A DNA stretch of 64,000 bases from Puniceibacterium sediminis (GCF_900188035.1 NZ_FZNN01000004.1:1-64000); one strand, 5' to 3'. Shown: positions 7,942-18,180, counted from the first letter of the stretch. A program made the numbers and translations. Notes: generated by a model from the sequence alone, not told the origin.

Positions 7942-9238
7942 TACCCTGTTCCATAATGAACCTTTTTTGCATTTCCAAAGATATCTTTTTTGACGCTTCA
8001 CGGACATGTCGACGTGTGTAGGTAGCAGCGGTGCTGGAGTCTTCACTCCATCCCATAAGGTATGATCGCATCTGCTGCTCGCGCTCTGCTGTTATATTGT
8101 TGCCTTCAAGACGTTTCTGATCGACGAATTTGCTGAAGTAGTCGTTCCAAGAATGACGCAACGAATGACCCGATAGATCATCTGGTAATGTCGGAACGCG
8201 TTTACGCAGTGTTTCGATCATTTTGCTATAACCGGCAGTAGAAAGCGGTCGACCCTGGTACGGACCAGGCTTGTGGGTGACAAACAGGAACGGGTTTTGT
8301 TTAGCGCCAGGAATGCGGATGCGATGCTTAATTATATAGTCGTGGATCATGTCCGCGACCGGAGGTTCAAGGTGAAGTATGCGGTCTTTTGTTTTAGCGT
8401 TGGGTTGGTCTACCCGAGGGTCGTCTGGATCATCGGCTCTCCGATGAATCGAGACCTCCAAATTTCGGAAATTGATGTTCGATATTTTGAGGCCCAAAAC
8501 TTCACCGCGTCGAATGCCAAGAGTGTAGAGCATCAGAAAAATAACTTGATTTCGGAGCGCCAGGGATTTATCGGACCAGGGATTTTTGAGATCTTCGGGA
8601 TTCAATACTTGGAGCAGTAAATCAAGTTCGTCGGAGGATAGCCCTTCTCGATTTCCCTGCTCTGCTCGACCACGGTTTATCGGCAACCTGGCCGTGAATG
8701 CGTCGCGCATATAGAGCCGTGCGGTCTCGAAATTGTCAAAACTCCCCGATTTTTTAGATGTTCGGTTGTAAGAGGCACACATCAGCCAATCAAGATAGTC
8801 TCGAATTGCGCGGATACGATTTGCTGCTGTCGGTCCGGCGACCTCGTCCGTCTTCTTGGGTGCAGACGCTCTTGCTCCCTCATACGATACGACTTTTCCA
8901 ATTCTCGGTTGTCTCTTCAGTGGGGCGTTTTGTGTCTGTACAAGGACATCGTAGCTGGAGCGACAAGCTCGTACCAAGGAGTCGATTTCATGAAGGTTCA
9001 GAATTTCGCATTGTGCCAGCCTGATTTCGACATCAATCGAGTCGATCATCGCCCAAGTGTAGAGATGCATTATGGCGCGAAGATGCCGCTCAAGCGTCTT
9101 TGATGCGTAGTTTCCCGACCGTACTCTGGTGGTGATGTACAGGGTTGGCATGTATGCCGGTTTGCCATCTCGAGCCAAGAGGATCGGGTAGCGTTCGCCG
9201 TCGTCAAAAACCAGATTCTTTGTTCTGAATAGGGCCAC
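7931..9238 (-). CDS. Tyrosine recombinase (first of three), TnpA-like
   Basis: This 435-residue protein has the standard plan: an N-terminal core-binding domain (about 30-190) and a C-terminal catalytic domain. Catalytic residues are Arg243 (GIRRGEVL), Lys282 or Lys284 (AKTKDR), His358 and Arg361 (SGHSLRHSW), Trp397 (GWSED) and nucleophile Tyr407 (ATYTRR). All key positions are present, so it should be active. It is the promoter-proximal gene of the six-gene operon. The start is GTG at 9238 with only a weak ribosome site, so a downstream start cannot be excluded. The 3' end overlaps the second recombinase by 11 bases. Confidence 0.8.
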   Translation of the reverse strand: MALFRTKNLVFDDGERYPILLARDGKPAYMPTLYITTRVRSGNYASKTLERHLRAIMHLYTWAMIDSIDVEIRLAQCEILNLHEIDSLVRACRSSYDVLVQTQNAPLKRQPRIGKVVSYEGARASAPKKTDEVAGPTAANRIRAIRDYLDWLMCASYNRTSKKSGSFDNFETARLYMRDAFTARLPINRGRAEQGNREGLSSDELDLLLQVLNPEDLKNPWSDKSLALRNQVIFLMLYTLGIRRGEVLGLKISNINFRNLEVSIHRRADDPDDPRVDQPNAKTKDRILHLEPPVADMIHDYIIKHRIRIPGAKQNPFLFVTHKPGPYQGRPLSTAGYSKMIETLRKRVPTLPDDLSGHSLRHSWNDYFSKFVDQKRLEGNNITAEREQQMRSYLMGWSEDSSTAATYTRRHVREASKKISLEMQKRFIMEQGNES

Positions 9239-9302
9239 GTGTTTACCGAATTTTGTGGTGTCAGTTCACGATAGCAGCAGTTTACAAGAAAAGTGAAGTA
9301 TT
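9239..9302. other. AT-rich junction between the accessory operon and ssb
   Basis: This short AT-rich gap must hold the promoter of the six-gene operon and probably the right end of the element, because ssb just beyond is intact and has its own terminator. I see no convincing -35/-10 pair, terminal inverted repeat or direct repeat here. Tn554-type elements often lack terminal inverted repeats, so their absence is not informative. Confidence 0.35.
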
Positions 9303-9338
9303 TTAAAAAAAACGGGGAAACACATGTGCTTCCCCGTT
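9303..9338 (-). terminator. Rho-independent terminator of ssb
   Basis: On the minus strand a 9-base-pair stem (AACGGGGAA in 9311-9319 pairing with TTCCCCGTT in 9330-9338) is followed by a run of T (9303-9312). It lies about 30 bases after the ssb stop and is a complete intrinsic terminator. Confidence 0.9.
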
Positions 9339-9367
9339 AATACTTACATTTTTGACGATGGTAGTCC

Positions 9368-9898
9368 TCAAAAGGGGATCTCGTCGTCGATGTCGCGTGA
9401 AGGGGCGCGCGAGGGGCCGGAACCGCCACCGGAATAACCACCGCCACCACCGCGGCTGTCCTCGTATCCGCCACCGCCGCCGGAACCACCCGAATAGCCA
9501 CCTCCGCTGGAACCACCGTAGTCGCCACCGCCAGCGCCGCCGCCGCCGCGGGAATCGAGCAGTGTCAGTTCACTGCGGAAGGGGCGCAGAACAACCTCGG
9601 TCGAATAGCGGTCCTGACCGGACTGGTCCTGCCACTTGCGTGTCTCAAGCTGGCCTTCGAGGTAAACCTTCGAGCCTTTTTTCAGATACTGCTCGGCAAT
9701 CTTTGCAAGCGGTTCGGAGAAGATGGCAACGGTGTGCCATTCTGTCCGCTCTTTACGCTCGCCAGTGTTGCGGTCCTTCCAGTTTTCGGAGGTCGCAATG
9801 CGCAGATTGCACACCTTGCCGCCGTTCTGGAAGGTGCGCACCTCTGGGTCTGCACCCAGATTGCCGATCAGGATGACCTTGTTCACGGAGCCGGCCAT
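9368..9898 (-). CDS. ssb: Single-stranded DNA-binding protein
   Basis: SSB coats single-stranded DNA during replication, repair and recombination. The 176-residue protein starts [15 protein letters not shown] and has an OB fold over about residues 5-110, with [12 protein letters not shown] and WHTVAIF typical of the family. A long glycine-rich linker (about 118-165) leads to the acidic tip DDEIPF that binds partner proteins. I chose ATG at 9898 because AAAGAGG precedes it; the frame stays open upstream without family-like sequence. The intact tip and following terminator show that the neighbouring mobile region did not damage the gene. Confidence 0.97.
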   Translation of the reverse strand: MAGSVNKVILIGNLGADPEVRTFQNGGKVCNLRIATSENWKDRNTGERKERTEWHTVAIFSEPLAKIAEQYLKKGSKVYLEGQLETRKWQDQSGQDRYSTEVVLRPFRSELTLLDSRGGGGAGGGDYGGSSGGGYSGGSGGGGGYEDSRGGGGGYSGGGSGPSRAPSRDIDDEIPF

Positions 9899-10084
9899 GG
9901 AAACCTCTTTCGTTGTTCGCGATATCTCGAATCTGCGCCAGGCGCTTTGGGGGACCCTACACCACGGGCGGGCCGGGAAACAATCGTGGTTGACCATAGG
10001 TGAGCCGATGATCGCAGCCGTGGGTGGCGCTACGCATAAAAATGAATATAGTTTCGCACAACGAAAAGAACGGATCGAGGGAAC

Positions 10085-10696
10085 ATGCGATTTACCGGGA
10101 TGAGTGCAGCAGCTGCGGCTGCCCTGTCAGTTGTCATTTGCGGTGCGGCGCAGGCGGACGTGCTGTCGACCAAGAGCCGATCACATCTGTTTTCCACGCA
10201 GACCCGCGTTCTGGATAGCCGCGCGGCGCAACAATACAATAATTCCATACGCTTGCAGCCCGCACGTGTGATCACCCCGACCAAGTGGGACACCGGCACG
10301 GACGGCGCATCGCCGGTCTATCGCGGTCGCTACAAGGGTGTGTATCTGGGCATGGCGCGCAACGCGGCGCGCAAACATGGCGTACCTGAGGATCTGTTCC
10401 TGCGGCTTGTGCAGCAGGAATCGGGCTGGAATCCCAGCGCAAAATCCCACAAGGGCGCGCTTGGGCTGGCGCAGCTGATGCCGGGCACCGCCCGGGGGCT
10501 GGGCGTCGATGCAGCCGATCCGCAGCAGAATCTTGAGGGCGGAGCACGCTACCTGAGCCAGCAATATTCCCGGTTCCGAAGCTGGAAACTGGCGCTGGCG
10601 GCCTATAATGCCGGGCCAGAAGCCGTTGAAAAACATGGCGGAATCCCGCCATACACCGAGACGCGAAACTATGTGAAAGTCATTTCTGGTGGCTAA
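10085..10696 (+). CDS. Lytic transglycosylase, SLT domain
   Basis: This 203-residue protein should cleave peptidoglycan glycan strands to 1,6-anhydro-muropeptides in the periplasm. A signal peptide covers residues 1-24 (cleavage after AQA). The SLT domain spans about 88-200, with catalytic Glu112 in QQESGWNP, then [10 protein letters not shown] at 124-133 and AAYNAGP at 172-178. The start is ATG with GAGGGA upstream. It stands alone between ssb (divergent) and the peptide transporter (convergent). Its substrate preference cannot be told from sequence. Confidence 0.92.
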   Translation: MRFTGMSAAAAAALSVVICGAAQADVLSTKSRSHLFSTQTRVLDSRAAQQYNNSIRLQPARVITPTKWDTGTDGASPVYRGRYKGVYLGMARNAARKHGVPEDLFLRLVQQESGWNPSAKSHKGALGLAQLMPGTARGLGVDAADPQQNLEGGARYLSQQYSRFRSWKLALAAYNAGPEAVEKHGGIPPYTETRNYVKVISGG

Positions 10697-10734
10697 GGCG
10701 CTGAGCCGCCTGTCAGGCCTGTGAGGTCAAGACC

Positions 10735-12822
10735 TCAACCCGCCGCCATCCTGATCACCGGTTCCATCCCGGCGAATTCTGCGTCCGGCAGGTGACACTT
10801 GATCTGGTGGCCCTCTGCCATCGCGCGCACTGGTGGCACCTCTGTTTCGCACAGATTTCCCGGAACGTGTGATTTCCAGCCGCAGCGCGTCTGAAACGGG
10901 CAGCCCGGTGGCGGGTTCATCGCCGAAGGGATATCCCCCTCAAGCACGATACGTTTTTTATGCACGCGCGTGTCAGCAATGGGCACTGCGGAAAGCAGTG
11001 CCTCTGTATAGGGGTGGTATGGCGGCGCGAAGACCTGATCAGTCGTGCCCAGCTCCACCACATGGCCAAGGTACATCACCATAACGCGGTCCGACAGGTA
11101 GCGAACGATGGACAGGTCGTGCGAGATGAACAGGAGCGTTGTCTTATGTTCGCGTTGAATTTCCATTAACAGATCGGTCACAGCGGCCTGAACGCTGACA
11201 TCCAGCGCCGAAACGGGTTCGTCCGCGACCACGATCCGCGCATCCCCGGCAAAGGCGCGGGCGATGCCGACGCGCTGCTTTTGCCCGCCCGACAGCTGGC
11301 GCGGCATCCGGTCTGCAAAGGCGCGCGGCAGTTTGACCAGATCGAGCAGGGTGAGCATGCGATCGCGGCGCTCGGCCTCGCTAGACCCGATCCCGAAAAT
11401 CTCAAGCGCACGAATGATTTGGCGGCCGACGCTCATTGATGGATTGAGGGTATCGAATGGGTTTTGGAACACCATCTGCACGTCCGAGATCGTCTTGGTG
11501 TCGCGCTTTTCGATGGGGATGTCACCGATGCTGACATTGTCGAGCAGGATCTGGCCCGAGGTCGCGGTTTCCAGCCCCATGAGCACTTTGGCGAAGGTGG
11601 ATTTTCCGCAACCGGATTCACCGACAATGGCCAGGGTTTCGGATTCCCGCGCCTCGAACGTCAGGGTTTCATTGGCCTTGACGACCTTCTTGGCACCGGA
11701 GGATCCGAACAGGGCATTGGCGCTGACCTCATAGTATTTCTTGAGATCCTGCATCCTGAGGACCACGTCGCCAATTGCGCCTTTTTGTTTGACTTCAGCC
11801 AGTTGCGGCGCGGCGTTCCAGTCGATTTCCTTGAATTTCAGACAGCGGCTTTCATGCCGGTCGCTGTCCGCGACGGGGGCCATATGGACTGTCTGCGCAT
11901 CGCAACGGCCCTGTTCGAAATAATCGCAGCGCGGGCCGAAATTGCACCCCGGGGGGCGTTCGTGCGGCAGGGGAAAATTGCCGGGAATGGCGATCAGGGG
12001 TTTGGCGTTCTTGTCTGCGCCGGGCAGCGGGATCGAGCGGAACAGCGCCTGAGTATAGGGATGGCGCGTCCCGTCAAAGACATCCTTGATGCTGCCGCGT
12101 TCCACGGCCTCGCCGGAGTACATCACGCAGAGCCTGTCGCATGTCTCAAGAATGAGGCCCAAGTTATGGGAAATAAACAATATTGAGGTGCCGTACTTGC
12201 GCCCCAACTCTTTCACAAGGTCGACAATCGCCGCCTCGACCGTGACGTCCAGCGCCGTTGTCGGCTCGTCCAGGATCAGCAGGGCGGGTTCGGACATGAG
12301 GGCCATGGCGATGACGATGCGCTGTTGCTGGCCGCCGGAAAGCTGGTGGGGATAGGCATCCAGGATGCGGCGGGGATCGGGGAGTTTGACGTCTGTGACG
12401 ACCTGAAGGGCGCGGGCGAATGCCTCTCGCTCAGAAGCGCCCTGATGGATCATCGGGACCTCCATCAACTGCTTTCCGACCTTCATGGCGGGGTTTAGGG
12501 ATGCCATAGGCTCTTGATATATCATGGCAATTTGCGAGCCGCGGATCTTGCGCAGCTCGTGCTGGGACATCTGGCCAAGGTCCTGACCCTTGAACTTGAT
12601 TGTCCCGCCGGTGATGCGGCCGTTTTTGCCCAGATCCTGCATCACGCCCAGCGCCACTGTGGACTTGCCGCAGCCGGATTCCCCAACCAATCCAACGGCT
12701 TCGCCCGGCATCACCTTGACGGAAAAGTCCATCACGGCGGGGATTTCACGCAGCCGGGTGAAGAAGGAAATCGACAGCAGGTCGATTTCGAGGATCGGGC
12801 CGTCATAGCTATCCTTGGGCAT
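10735..12822 (-). CDS. Peptide/nickel-type ABC transporter, fused double ATPase
   Basis: Two complete ATP-binding subunits of the Dpp/Opp type (DppD-like then DppF-like) are joined in one 695-residue chain. The first has Walker [10 protein letters not shown] at 47-55 and signature LSGGQQQR; the second, starting near residue 345, has the same Walker A near 400 and signature LSGGQKQR. Each half ends in an oligopeptide-type C-terminal region with [10 protein letters not shown] or [10 protein letters not shown] cysteine motifs. It powers import with the two permeases upstream. GGAGG precedes the ATG. The gap to the permease gene holds the 11-base GTATGG array. Such fusions are common in alphaproteobacteria. 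Confidence 0.93.
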   Translation of the reverse strand: MPKDSYDGPILEIDLLSISFFTRLREIPAVMDFSVKVMPGEAVGLVGESGCGKSTVALGVMQDLGKNGRITGGTIKFKGQDLGQMSQHELRKIRGSQIAMIYQEPMASLNPAMKVGKQLMEVPMIHQGASEREAFARALQVVTDVKLPDPRRILDAYPHQLSGGQQQRIVIAMALMSEPALLILDEPTTALDVTVEAAIVDLVKELGRKYGTSILFISHNLGLILETCDRLCVMYSGEAVERGSIKDVFDGTRHPYTQALFRSIPLPGADKNAKPLIAIPGNFPLPHERPPGCNFGPRCDYFEQGRCDAQTVHMAPVADSDRHESRCLKFKEIDWNAAPQLAEVKQKGAIGDVVLRMQDLKKYYEVSANALFGSSGAKKVVKANETLTFEARESETLAIVGESGCGKSTFAKVLMGLETATSGQILLDNVSIGDIPIEKRDTKTISDVQMVFQNPFDTLNPSMSVGRQIIRALEIFGIGSSEAERRDRMLTLLDLVKLPRAFADRMPRQLSGGQKQRVGIARAFAGDARIVVADEPVSALDVSVQAAVTDLLMEIQREHKTTLLFISHDLSIVRYLSDRVMVMYLGHVVELGTTDQVFAPPYHPYTEALLSAVPIADTRVHKKRIVLEGDIPSAMNPPPGCPFQTRCGWKSHVPGNLCETEVPPVRAMAEGHQIKCHLPDAEFAGMEPVIRMAAG

Positions 12823-12855
12823 CCGAACCTCCTACAAAAATGACCTGAAAACGGC

Positions 12856-12894
12856 GTATGGCAGACGTATGGAAAGCGTATGGTTCGCGTATGG
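12856..12894. repeat. Array of GTATGG repeated every 11 bases (copy 1)
   Basis: GTATGG occurs at 12856, 12867, 12878 and 12889, exactly 11 bases apart, with spacers CAGAC, AAAGC and TTCGC. The left flank CGGC and right flank CTGG match those of a second array at 35099-35149. It sits between a permease stop and the next ATPase start in the transporter operon. Its role is unknown. Confidence 0.8.
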
Positions 12895-12934
12895 CTGGCG
12901 GCCATATCCCTTGGCGCTTGTGCATGATCCGACC

Positions 12935-12990
12935 CCCTGCTTCTTTTCTTTCCAAATATGCAAAATAGCCCGGGCCCCCAGAAGCGGCGC
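12935..12990 (-). repeat. Intergenic GC-hairpin plus TATTT repeat (copy 1)
   Basis: Read on the minus strand, a GC-rich stretch with CTGGGGGCCCGGG is followed by CTATTTTGCATATTTGG and an AAAGAAAAGAAG tail. It has the same layout as 41258-41310 (CCCCGGACCCCGGG, then ATATTTTTGGGC, then AGATGAAGA). I recall similar units between many Rhodobacteraceae genes, but copy number cannot be tested here. Confidence 0.5.
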
Positions 12991-12993
12991 CGG

Positions 12994-14184
12994 TCAATCC
13001 TTGAGCGATTCCTCGCGCAGCCCGTCAGCAAGCAAATTCAGACCCAGCACCAGCGACAGAAGTGACACGGCAGGTACCATGGCCGGGTGCAGATAGATCG
13101 ACAGCAGGCGACGGCCATCGTTGATCGTGGTGCCCCAGTCCGGGGATTCAGGCGGCAGGCCAAGGCCAAAGAAACCCAGAGTGCCGAGCAGGATCGTCGT
13201 ATATCCGATCCGCAGGCAAAAATCGACGATCAGCGGCCCACGGGCATTGGGCAGGATTTCCCAGAGCATGATGTACCACGGACCTTCGCCACGGGTCTGG
13301 GCGGCGGCGACGTAATCGCGCGTCTTGATATCCATGGTCAGGCCGCGCACGATGCGGAACACCGTGGGCGCGTTCACGAAGACGACCGAGACAAAGACGA
13401 CAAGGATGCCGCCGGGCACATCGAAGAGATCGACAAAGCCGGGGATCACATCGACCTTGGACCCGACTTCGGAAATCAGCGACAGGTAGAGCCACCCCAG
13501 CACGCCCAACACGCCGATCATCAGCGGTGTGCGCAGCTTTGGTTGGGTATGGTAGCGCGAATTCAGCAGAACGGTGACAAAGACCAGCGGGAAGATGAAC
13601 AGCACCGTCGCCATGTAGTTCGGAATGCCGGTGGCGATGATTTCGGGTGTGACCAGCAGGTAGAACAGCAGGATCACCGGAAAGGCGAGGATGAGGTTGG
13701 CAAGGAAGGACAGCAGCGTATCCAGACGGCCGCCGAAAAACCCGGCGGGCAGGCCAAGGGTGATGCCGACCATAAAGGCAAATAGCGTGGCCAGCGGGGC
13801 GATCTGCACCACCACCCAGGCCCCTTTGACCATGCGCGAGAACACATCGCGGGCGAGGTTGTCGCCCCCCAGCAGATAGTAGGCGTAAACGTCGTCAGCG
13901 CCGGTGACGGGGGTGCCGGGGACCTTGTTCTTCATCGCGGGGATCTGGTTCAGGGCGTCATGGGTCACCACCATATCCATCGCGCCGAAGATGCCGGTAA
14001 AGACCCAGAACATCACCAGCGCAAAGCCGATCATGCCGATGACGGAATCAAAGAGTTTGCCGTAAAGGCCAAGCCTGCGTTTGTAGAGGATCGAGACCGT
14101 GAAGGTCAGCACCAGCGCGATCCAGACCGGCGCGAGTTGCAGCAGGATGCGGGAGATGATCTCGGCCCAGGTGAGAGTGTCCAT
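12994..14184 (-). CDS. Peptide/nickel-type ABC transporter permease, DppC-like
   Basis: This 396-residue inner-membrane protein is the second permease of the importer. Membrane segments lie near residues 15-33, 48-68 and in the C-terminal half. The ABC coupling loop is visible as DYVAAAQTRGEGPWYIML, and the C-terminus has the family's GTLGFFGLGLPPESPDWG stretch. A long periplasmic loop (about 69-130) precedes the transport domain, longer than in E. coli DppC. It begins 11 bases after the DppB-like gene, indicating co-translation. Substrate is not predictable; peptides are the default for this class. Confidence 0.92.
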   Translation of the reverse strand: MDTLTWAEIISRILLQLAPVWIALVLTFTVSILYKRRLGLYGKLFDSVIGMIGFALVMFWVFTGIFGAMDMVVTHDALNQIPAMKNKVPGTPVTGADDVYAYYLLGGDNLARDVFSRMVKGAWVVVQIAPLATLFAFMVGITLGLPAGFFGGRLDTLLSFLANLILAFPVILLFYLLVTPEIIATGIPNYMATVLFIFPLVFVTVLLNSRYHTQPKLRTPLMIGVLGVLGWLYLSLISEVGSKVDVIPGFVDLFDVPGGILVVFVSVVFVNAPTVFRIVRGLTMDIKTRDYVAAAQTRGEGPWYIMLWEILPNARGPLIVDFCLRIGYTTILLGTLGFFGLGLPPESPDWGTTINDGRRLLSIYLHPAMVPAVSLLSLVLGLNLLADGLREESLKD

Positions 14185-14195
14185 TGGTTGTCTCC

Positions 14196-15242
14196 TCAGG
14201 ACACTGAAATGCGGGGGTTGAGATAGACATAGCCCACATCCGAGATCAGCTGCGTGACCAGCACGACGACGACGGACACGACCGAGACGCCAAGCAACAG
14301 TTCGATGTCATTGTTCCCGGCGGCCTGCACGAGGGTCCAGCCAAAGCCCTTGTAGTTGAACAGGGTTTCGACAATCACGACGCCGTTCAGCAGCCATGGG
14401 AATTGCAACATGATCACCGTGAAGGGCGCGATCAGTGCGTTGCGCAGGGCGTGCTTCATCACGATATTGGGAAAGGACACACCCTTGAGCCGGGCAGTGC
14501 GGATGTATTGCGCGGTCATCACCTCGGCCATGCTGGCGCGGGTCATGCGGGCGATATAGCCCATGCCGTAGAGCGCGATGGTGAGGACCGGCAGGAAGAA
14601 GTTGGTGAAATTGGCGTCGTCCATCGCGCTGGTCGCGGTGCCCTTGAACCATTTCAGGCCCACGGCGGAGGAGGTGAAGACCGCGATCAGGATCACGCCC
14701 GAGACATATTCCGGAGTTGCCGTGGTGGTGATCGCGACCGTGGACAGGGCGCGGTCGGTGCGCGACCCTTCGCGCATTCCGGCCAGAACGCCCAGCAGCA
14801 GGGCAGATGGCACCATCAGCACCATGACCCAGAACATCAGTTTGGCCGTCAGCCCAAGGCGCGTGCCGACGATCGTTATGACGTCATCCTTGAAGACGGT
14901 GGAGTGGCCCCAGAACCCTTGCAGGATGCCGCAGTAGGCGCGCGCCTCAGATGCGGGCTGACCGGGCAGGGCGCAGCGGGCGCGGGTTTCACCATCGGTG
15001 CCGGTGATCACATGGCCGGGCAGGACGCCAAGCCACTGGCCATATTTCGACACGGTGGGTTCCATGTAGCCACGGTTGCCGAGCCATGTTTCGACCTCGC
15101 CATCGGTCATGCGGAAGTTGCCCTGGCTTTTGGCCAGCTTTTCGAGGTTGGGCGCAAGGTTGGTCAGGTAAAAGACGATAAAGGTCAGCGCCAGCGCGGT
15201 CAGCAGCATGACCCAGAGGCGTCGGAAAATGAACATGCCCAT
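14196..15242 (-). CDS. Peptide/nickel-type ABC transporter permease, DppB-like
   Basis: This 348-residue membrane protein is the first permease. It starts MGMFIFRRLWVMLLTALALT, the classic DppB/OppB opening helix, followed by a periplasmic region to about residue 130 and then five further membrane segments. The coupling loop YIRTARLKGVSFPNIVMKHAL is the EAA-type contact site for the ATPase, and the end LNPRIS fits the family. It lies between the binding-protein gene and the second permease. Confidence 0.92.
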   Translation of the reverse strand: MGMFIFRRLWVMLLTALALTFIVFYLTNLAPNLEKLAKSQGNFRMTDGEVETWLGNRGYMEPTVSKYGQWLGVLPGHVITGTDGETRARCALPGQPASEARAYCGILQGFWGHSTVFKDDVITIVGTRLGLTAKLMFWVMVLMVPSALLLGVLAGMREGSRTDRALSTVAITTTATPEYVSGVILIAVFTSSAVGLKWFKGTATSAMDDANFTNFFLPVLTIALYGMGYIARMTRASMAEVMTAQYIRTARLKGVSFPNIVMKHALRNALIAPFTVIMLQFPWLLNGVVIVETLFNYKGFGWTLVQAAGNNDIELLLGVSVVSVVVVLVTQLISDVGYVYLNPRISVS

Positions 15243-15361
15243 TGCGGTCCCCCTCTGGGATGCGTCGGCCTGCAGGCTGCGCGCCTGCGCAGCCTTTAGT
15301 CAGGTCGTTTTTTGCCCCGGTGCGGGGATGGGGCCACAGTCAGCTGCGGCCCCGGGCCGCG

Positions 15362-17032
15362 TCAGGCCGCGTAACCCAGTTTATAGGGGTGGATCTCAAA
15401 GCTGGGGTGCATTTCGGCACCGATCACACCCGGCTTGAAGTGGCGATAGAGCGACCGCCAGTAGGGCTGGATGATCACCGCGTCGTCCTGCATGATTTTT
15501 TCGACCTCGGCCATGACAACGCGGCGCTTGTCGGCGTCGGCGATGGACAGGGCAGCGTTCAGCTTGGCGTCGAACTCGGGGTTGGCGTATCCCGCCTCGT
15601 TCCACGGCTCGCCCGACCGGTATGCCAGCGACAGGACCTGCACACCCAGCGGACGGTGGTTCCATTCGGTGATCGACAGGGGATATTTCGCCCAGTCGTT
15701 CCAGAAGGTCGAGCCCGGCAGCACGGTACGTTTCATCGAAATGCCGGCATCGCGCATCATCGCGGCGGCCGCGTCGCCGGTGTTCTTGGTGAACCCGTCA
15801 TCGAGCGTGATCAGCTCGAATTCGTAATCCGCCATTCCCGCCTCTTCCAGAAGCGCGAGCGAGCCGTCGGGATTGATTTCCGTACCGCCGATATCGGCAT
15901 ATTCCGGGTGCACCGGTGCGACGTGGTGGTTTTCGGCGACCACCCCAAGGCCGGCATAGCCGAGTTCGAGGCAGACCGCGTTGTCCACCGCCATCTGAAG
16001 CGCCTTGCGGACCCGCAGATCGGCATAGGGCGGTTTGTCCCCGACCAGCGTCTGCTGGTTGAAGCGCAGAACGACGGTCGAGCCGGTGATGACTTCGGAT
16101 TTTTCCCAGCCGATGGCGTCGCCGATTTCGATGAATTCGTTGACGTTTTCATAGAGCATGTCGACTTCTTCGGATTCGATTGCCGCGATCCAGGCCGAAG
16201 GGTCCGTGCCGTAGTCGATATATTCGATCCGGTCGAGATAGGCGCCGCCGATGCCTTCGGCGGTTTTGCCCCACCAGGTGTGACCGGGCGCCTTGACCAA
16301 CACGCCCTTGATCCCGACTTCGAGCGATTCCGGCACAAAGGGGCCGGTGCCGATGGGGTTTTCCAGCATGGTGTCGGGGTTGTGCGACGAATGCACAACG
16401 GCGGCGGGGTAGTCGGCCATGTTCACGACGATGGCTATATCGGGGGCCGGCAGGGTGAGTTTGACCGTCAGATCATCGATCTTTTGCACCGCACCTTCGT
16501 AGATCGCATTGGTGGCGGGGTCGATGATGCTGGACATGCGCCCGGCCATCGAATTGCCCTCGACGTCCTTGTCGCACCAGTAGTCGATCATCCGCACGAC
16601 GTCATCGGCGTTGAAGGCATCGCCGTTGTTCCATGTCACGCCGGGGCGGACATGCAGGGTGTATTCGGTGGCGTTGTCGTTTGCCTCCCAGCTTTCAAGA
16701 AGCATGCCGCGCACGGTGCCGTCCCGGTTGTATTCAACCATGTATTCCAGCCAGCCACGGGTAAAGTTCGCGATCTGGGTCCAGTCGGCGGTGCGCGGGT
16801 CCTTGACGGCGCGGACATAGGATTCGATCCGCAGTGTGCCGCCTTCCTGTGCGTGGGCCGCAGCCTGCGCCGGGCTGCCAAGGCCACCCAAGGCATAGGC
16901 GGCGGCGACGCCGATCCCGAGGCCGGTGGCACGGGTCAGAAATTCGCGGCGGTCCATCTGGCCGGCCTTGAATTCGTTTGCATACATCTGTGCCGCGGGG
17001 TGGATCCGCTGGCTGGTCATCGGTTTCGACAT
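15362..17032 (-). CDS. Extracellular solute-binding protein family 5 (peptide type)
   Basis: This 556-residue periplasmic protein captures the substrate for the importer. The N-terminus holds a twin-arginine-like signal, [15 protein letters not shown], then a hydrophobic stretch ending AQAAAHA, so export through Tat is likely. The body shows family 5 features such as [21 protein letters not shown] and [12 protein letters not shown] start at ATG 17032 because AGGGAG lies 7 bases upstream; the frame extends a few codons further. As the first gene of the four-gene operon it is probably the most highly expressed. Ligand unknown. Confidence 0.92.
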   Translation of the reverse strand: MSKPMTSQRIHPAAQMYANEFKAGQMDRREFLTRATGLGIGVAAAYALGGLGSPAQAAAHAQEGGTLRIESYVRAVKDPRTADWTQIANFTRGWLEYMVEYNRDGTVRGMLLESWEANDNATEYTLHVRPGVTWNNGDAFNADDVVRMIDYWCDKDVEGNSMAGRMSSIIDPATNAIYEGAVQKIDDLTVKLTLPAPDIAIVVNMADYPAAVVHSSHNPDTMLENPIGTGPFVPESLEVGIKGVLVKAPGHTWWGKTAEGIGGAYLDRIEYIDYGTDPSAWIAAIESEEVDMLYENVNEFIEIGDAIGWEKSEVITGSTVVLRFNQQTLVGDKPPYADLRVRKALQMAVDNAVCLELGYAGLGVVAENHHVAPVHPEYADIGGTEINPDGSLALLEEAGMADYEFELITLDDGFTKNTGDAAAAMMRDAGISMKRTVLPGSTFWNDWAKYPLSITEWNHRPLGVQVLSLAYRSGEPWNEAGYANPEFDAKLNAALSIADADKRRVVMAEVEKIMQDDAVIIQPYWRSLYRHFKPGVIGAEMHPSFEIHPYKLGYAA

Positions 17033-17322
17033 TTTAGTCTCCCTGTGACCCATGTCATTCGTGCATGGGCCGTTTTGTTATTATCCGCCGACAGTTGCGC
17101 GGTCGCGCGCATGCCGGGTGCCCAGACATTCGGCACGAGTTCACCCGGCGCGTCAACGGCTGGTTTCGGCATTTACGTGTCATATTGCGACATCTGTTTC
17201 ATTCAGAAACGACACAGCAGGCATGGCGGTGCGATTTTTTCCGTTTCTGATCAGGTGGAAAGCGGACAGCGCGGAAATGAGGTGTGGCGCGCGGCTGCGC
17301 CGAATCCTGCGCCATGGCAAAA
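17033..17322. promoter_or_regulatory. Intergenic region with operator-like inverted repeats before the transporter operon
   Basis: The gap between the AraC-type gene and the binding-protein gene must hold the transporter promoter. Two small dyads are visible: TGTC-N7-GACA at 17178-17192 and GTTTC-ATTCA-GAAAC at 17196-17210. They are plausible sites for the neighbouring AraC-type regulator, but no binding consensus is known to me and no clear -35/-10 pair stands out. Confidence 0.3.
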
Positions 17323-18180
17323 TCAGCGCGTCGAGGTGCCAAGGCTAAGCTTGCGCAGGGCGCTGGGGGTCTTGCCCGTGTGGGTCTGGATGAACCGGGT
17401 AAAGTAGGCCGGGCTGTTGAATCCAAGATTGCGGGCCACATCCTGAATCGTCGGATCGGGCGTGGCAAGCAGCACGCGCGCTTCGTTCAGGCGGCGTTCG
17501 GTCAGCATGTCCGCAGCCGTCTTGCCACAGCATTCGCGGCAGACCCGGCTGAGGTGCGTCGGCGTCACGTCAAGCGCGGTGGCATAGTCGGCCATCGGCC
17601 GGTCGGTGCGGAAGTCGCGCACGACAAGCCGCGAGAATTGCCGGACCAGACGCTGGGCGGCGGTATCGCGGGGTATGTCGCTGCTGCCGGTCGCCTGCTG
17701 GCGGGCGATCCAGACGGCGATCAGGCCGACATGCGCCTCGAGCGCGTCCTGCATCAGGGGGCGTTCGCGTGACAATTCGCGCTGCATCGCCTCCATTTCG
17801 GCGGTGAGTTCGGCCTGGGCAAGACTGTCGCGCACCCGCAGATGAACCGAGGTCTGTGGCAGGCGCCCGGTCAGGCCTGCCGGGCTTTCGACCACCTGCG
17901 CAAAGCCCTGCGCGCCAAGGTCGATGGCAAACAGCGTCCCCGCCGGAAGGAAGAGCGCATTGTGCGTGCCGACGCCGCGACGCACGCCGTTGACGATCAC
18001 CCGGCCCTGACCACGGGTGATCCAGACCAGCAGGTTGCGTTGCAGATCGTGCAGATGGGTCAGCCGCCAGGGCGCGCCCTGCGCATATTGCGCCAGCGAC
18101 TGGCAACGGATGTTGCGGCTATCGGGCTGGGCGCTTTCATTCATCCGCGAGCGGCTGAGAAAGGCGGGTCTTTGGGTCAT
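17323..18180 (-). CDS. AraC-family transcriptional regulator
   Basis: This 285-residue protein has an N-terminal cupin-like sensing domain (about 20-140, with [11 protein letters not shown] and [14 protein letters not shown]) and a C-terminal AraC DNA-binding domain (about 185-280) with two helix-turn-helices; the second includes [20 protein letters not shown] place the start at ATG 18180, overlapping the miaA stop as ATGA; other in-frame starts upstream lie inside miaA. It is in the same direction as the peptide transporter 290 bases downstream, so it may regulate it, but this is only positional. Confidence 0.88.
   Translation of the reverse strand: MTQRPAFLSRSRMNESAQPDSRNIRCQSLAQYAQGAPWRLTHLHDLQRNLLVWITRGQGRVIVNGVRRGVGTHNALFLPAGTLFAIDLGAQGFAQVVESPAGLTGRLPQTSVHLRVRDSLAQAELTAEMEAMQRELSRERPLMQDALEAHVGLIAVWIARQQATGSSDIPRDTAAQRLVRQFSRLVVRDFRTDRPMADYATALDVTPTHLSRVCRECCGKTAADMLTERRLNEARVLLATPDPTIQDVARNLGFNSPAYFTRFIQTHTGKTPSALRKLSLGTSTR

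Noticed and set aside
9352-9876. Arginine-rich plus-strand 174-codon frame
   Set aside because: It is the mirror of the glycine-rich linker of ssb; repeated GGC/GCC codons explain the arginine and histidine bias.
15242-17407. Plus-strand 721-codon open frame
   Set aside because: It lies opposite the clear solute-binding protein gene, is rich in His/Arg/Gly with no recognisable domain, and fits a high-GC antisense shadow.
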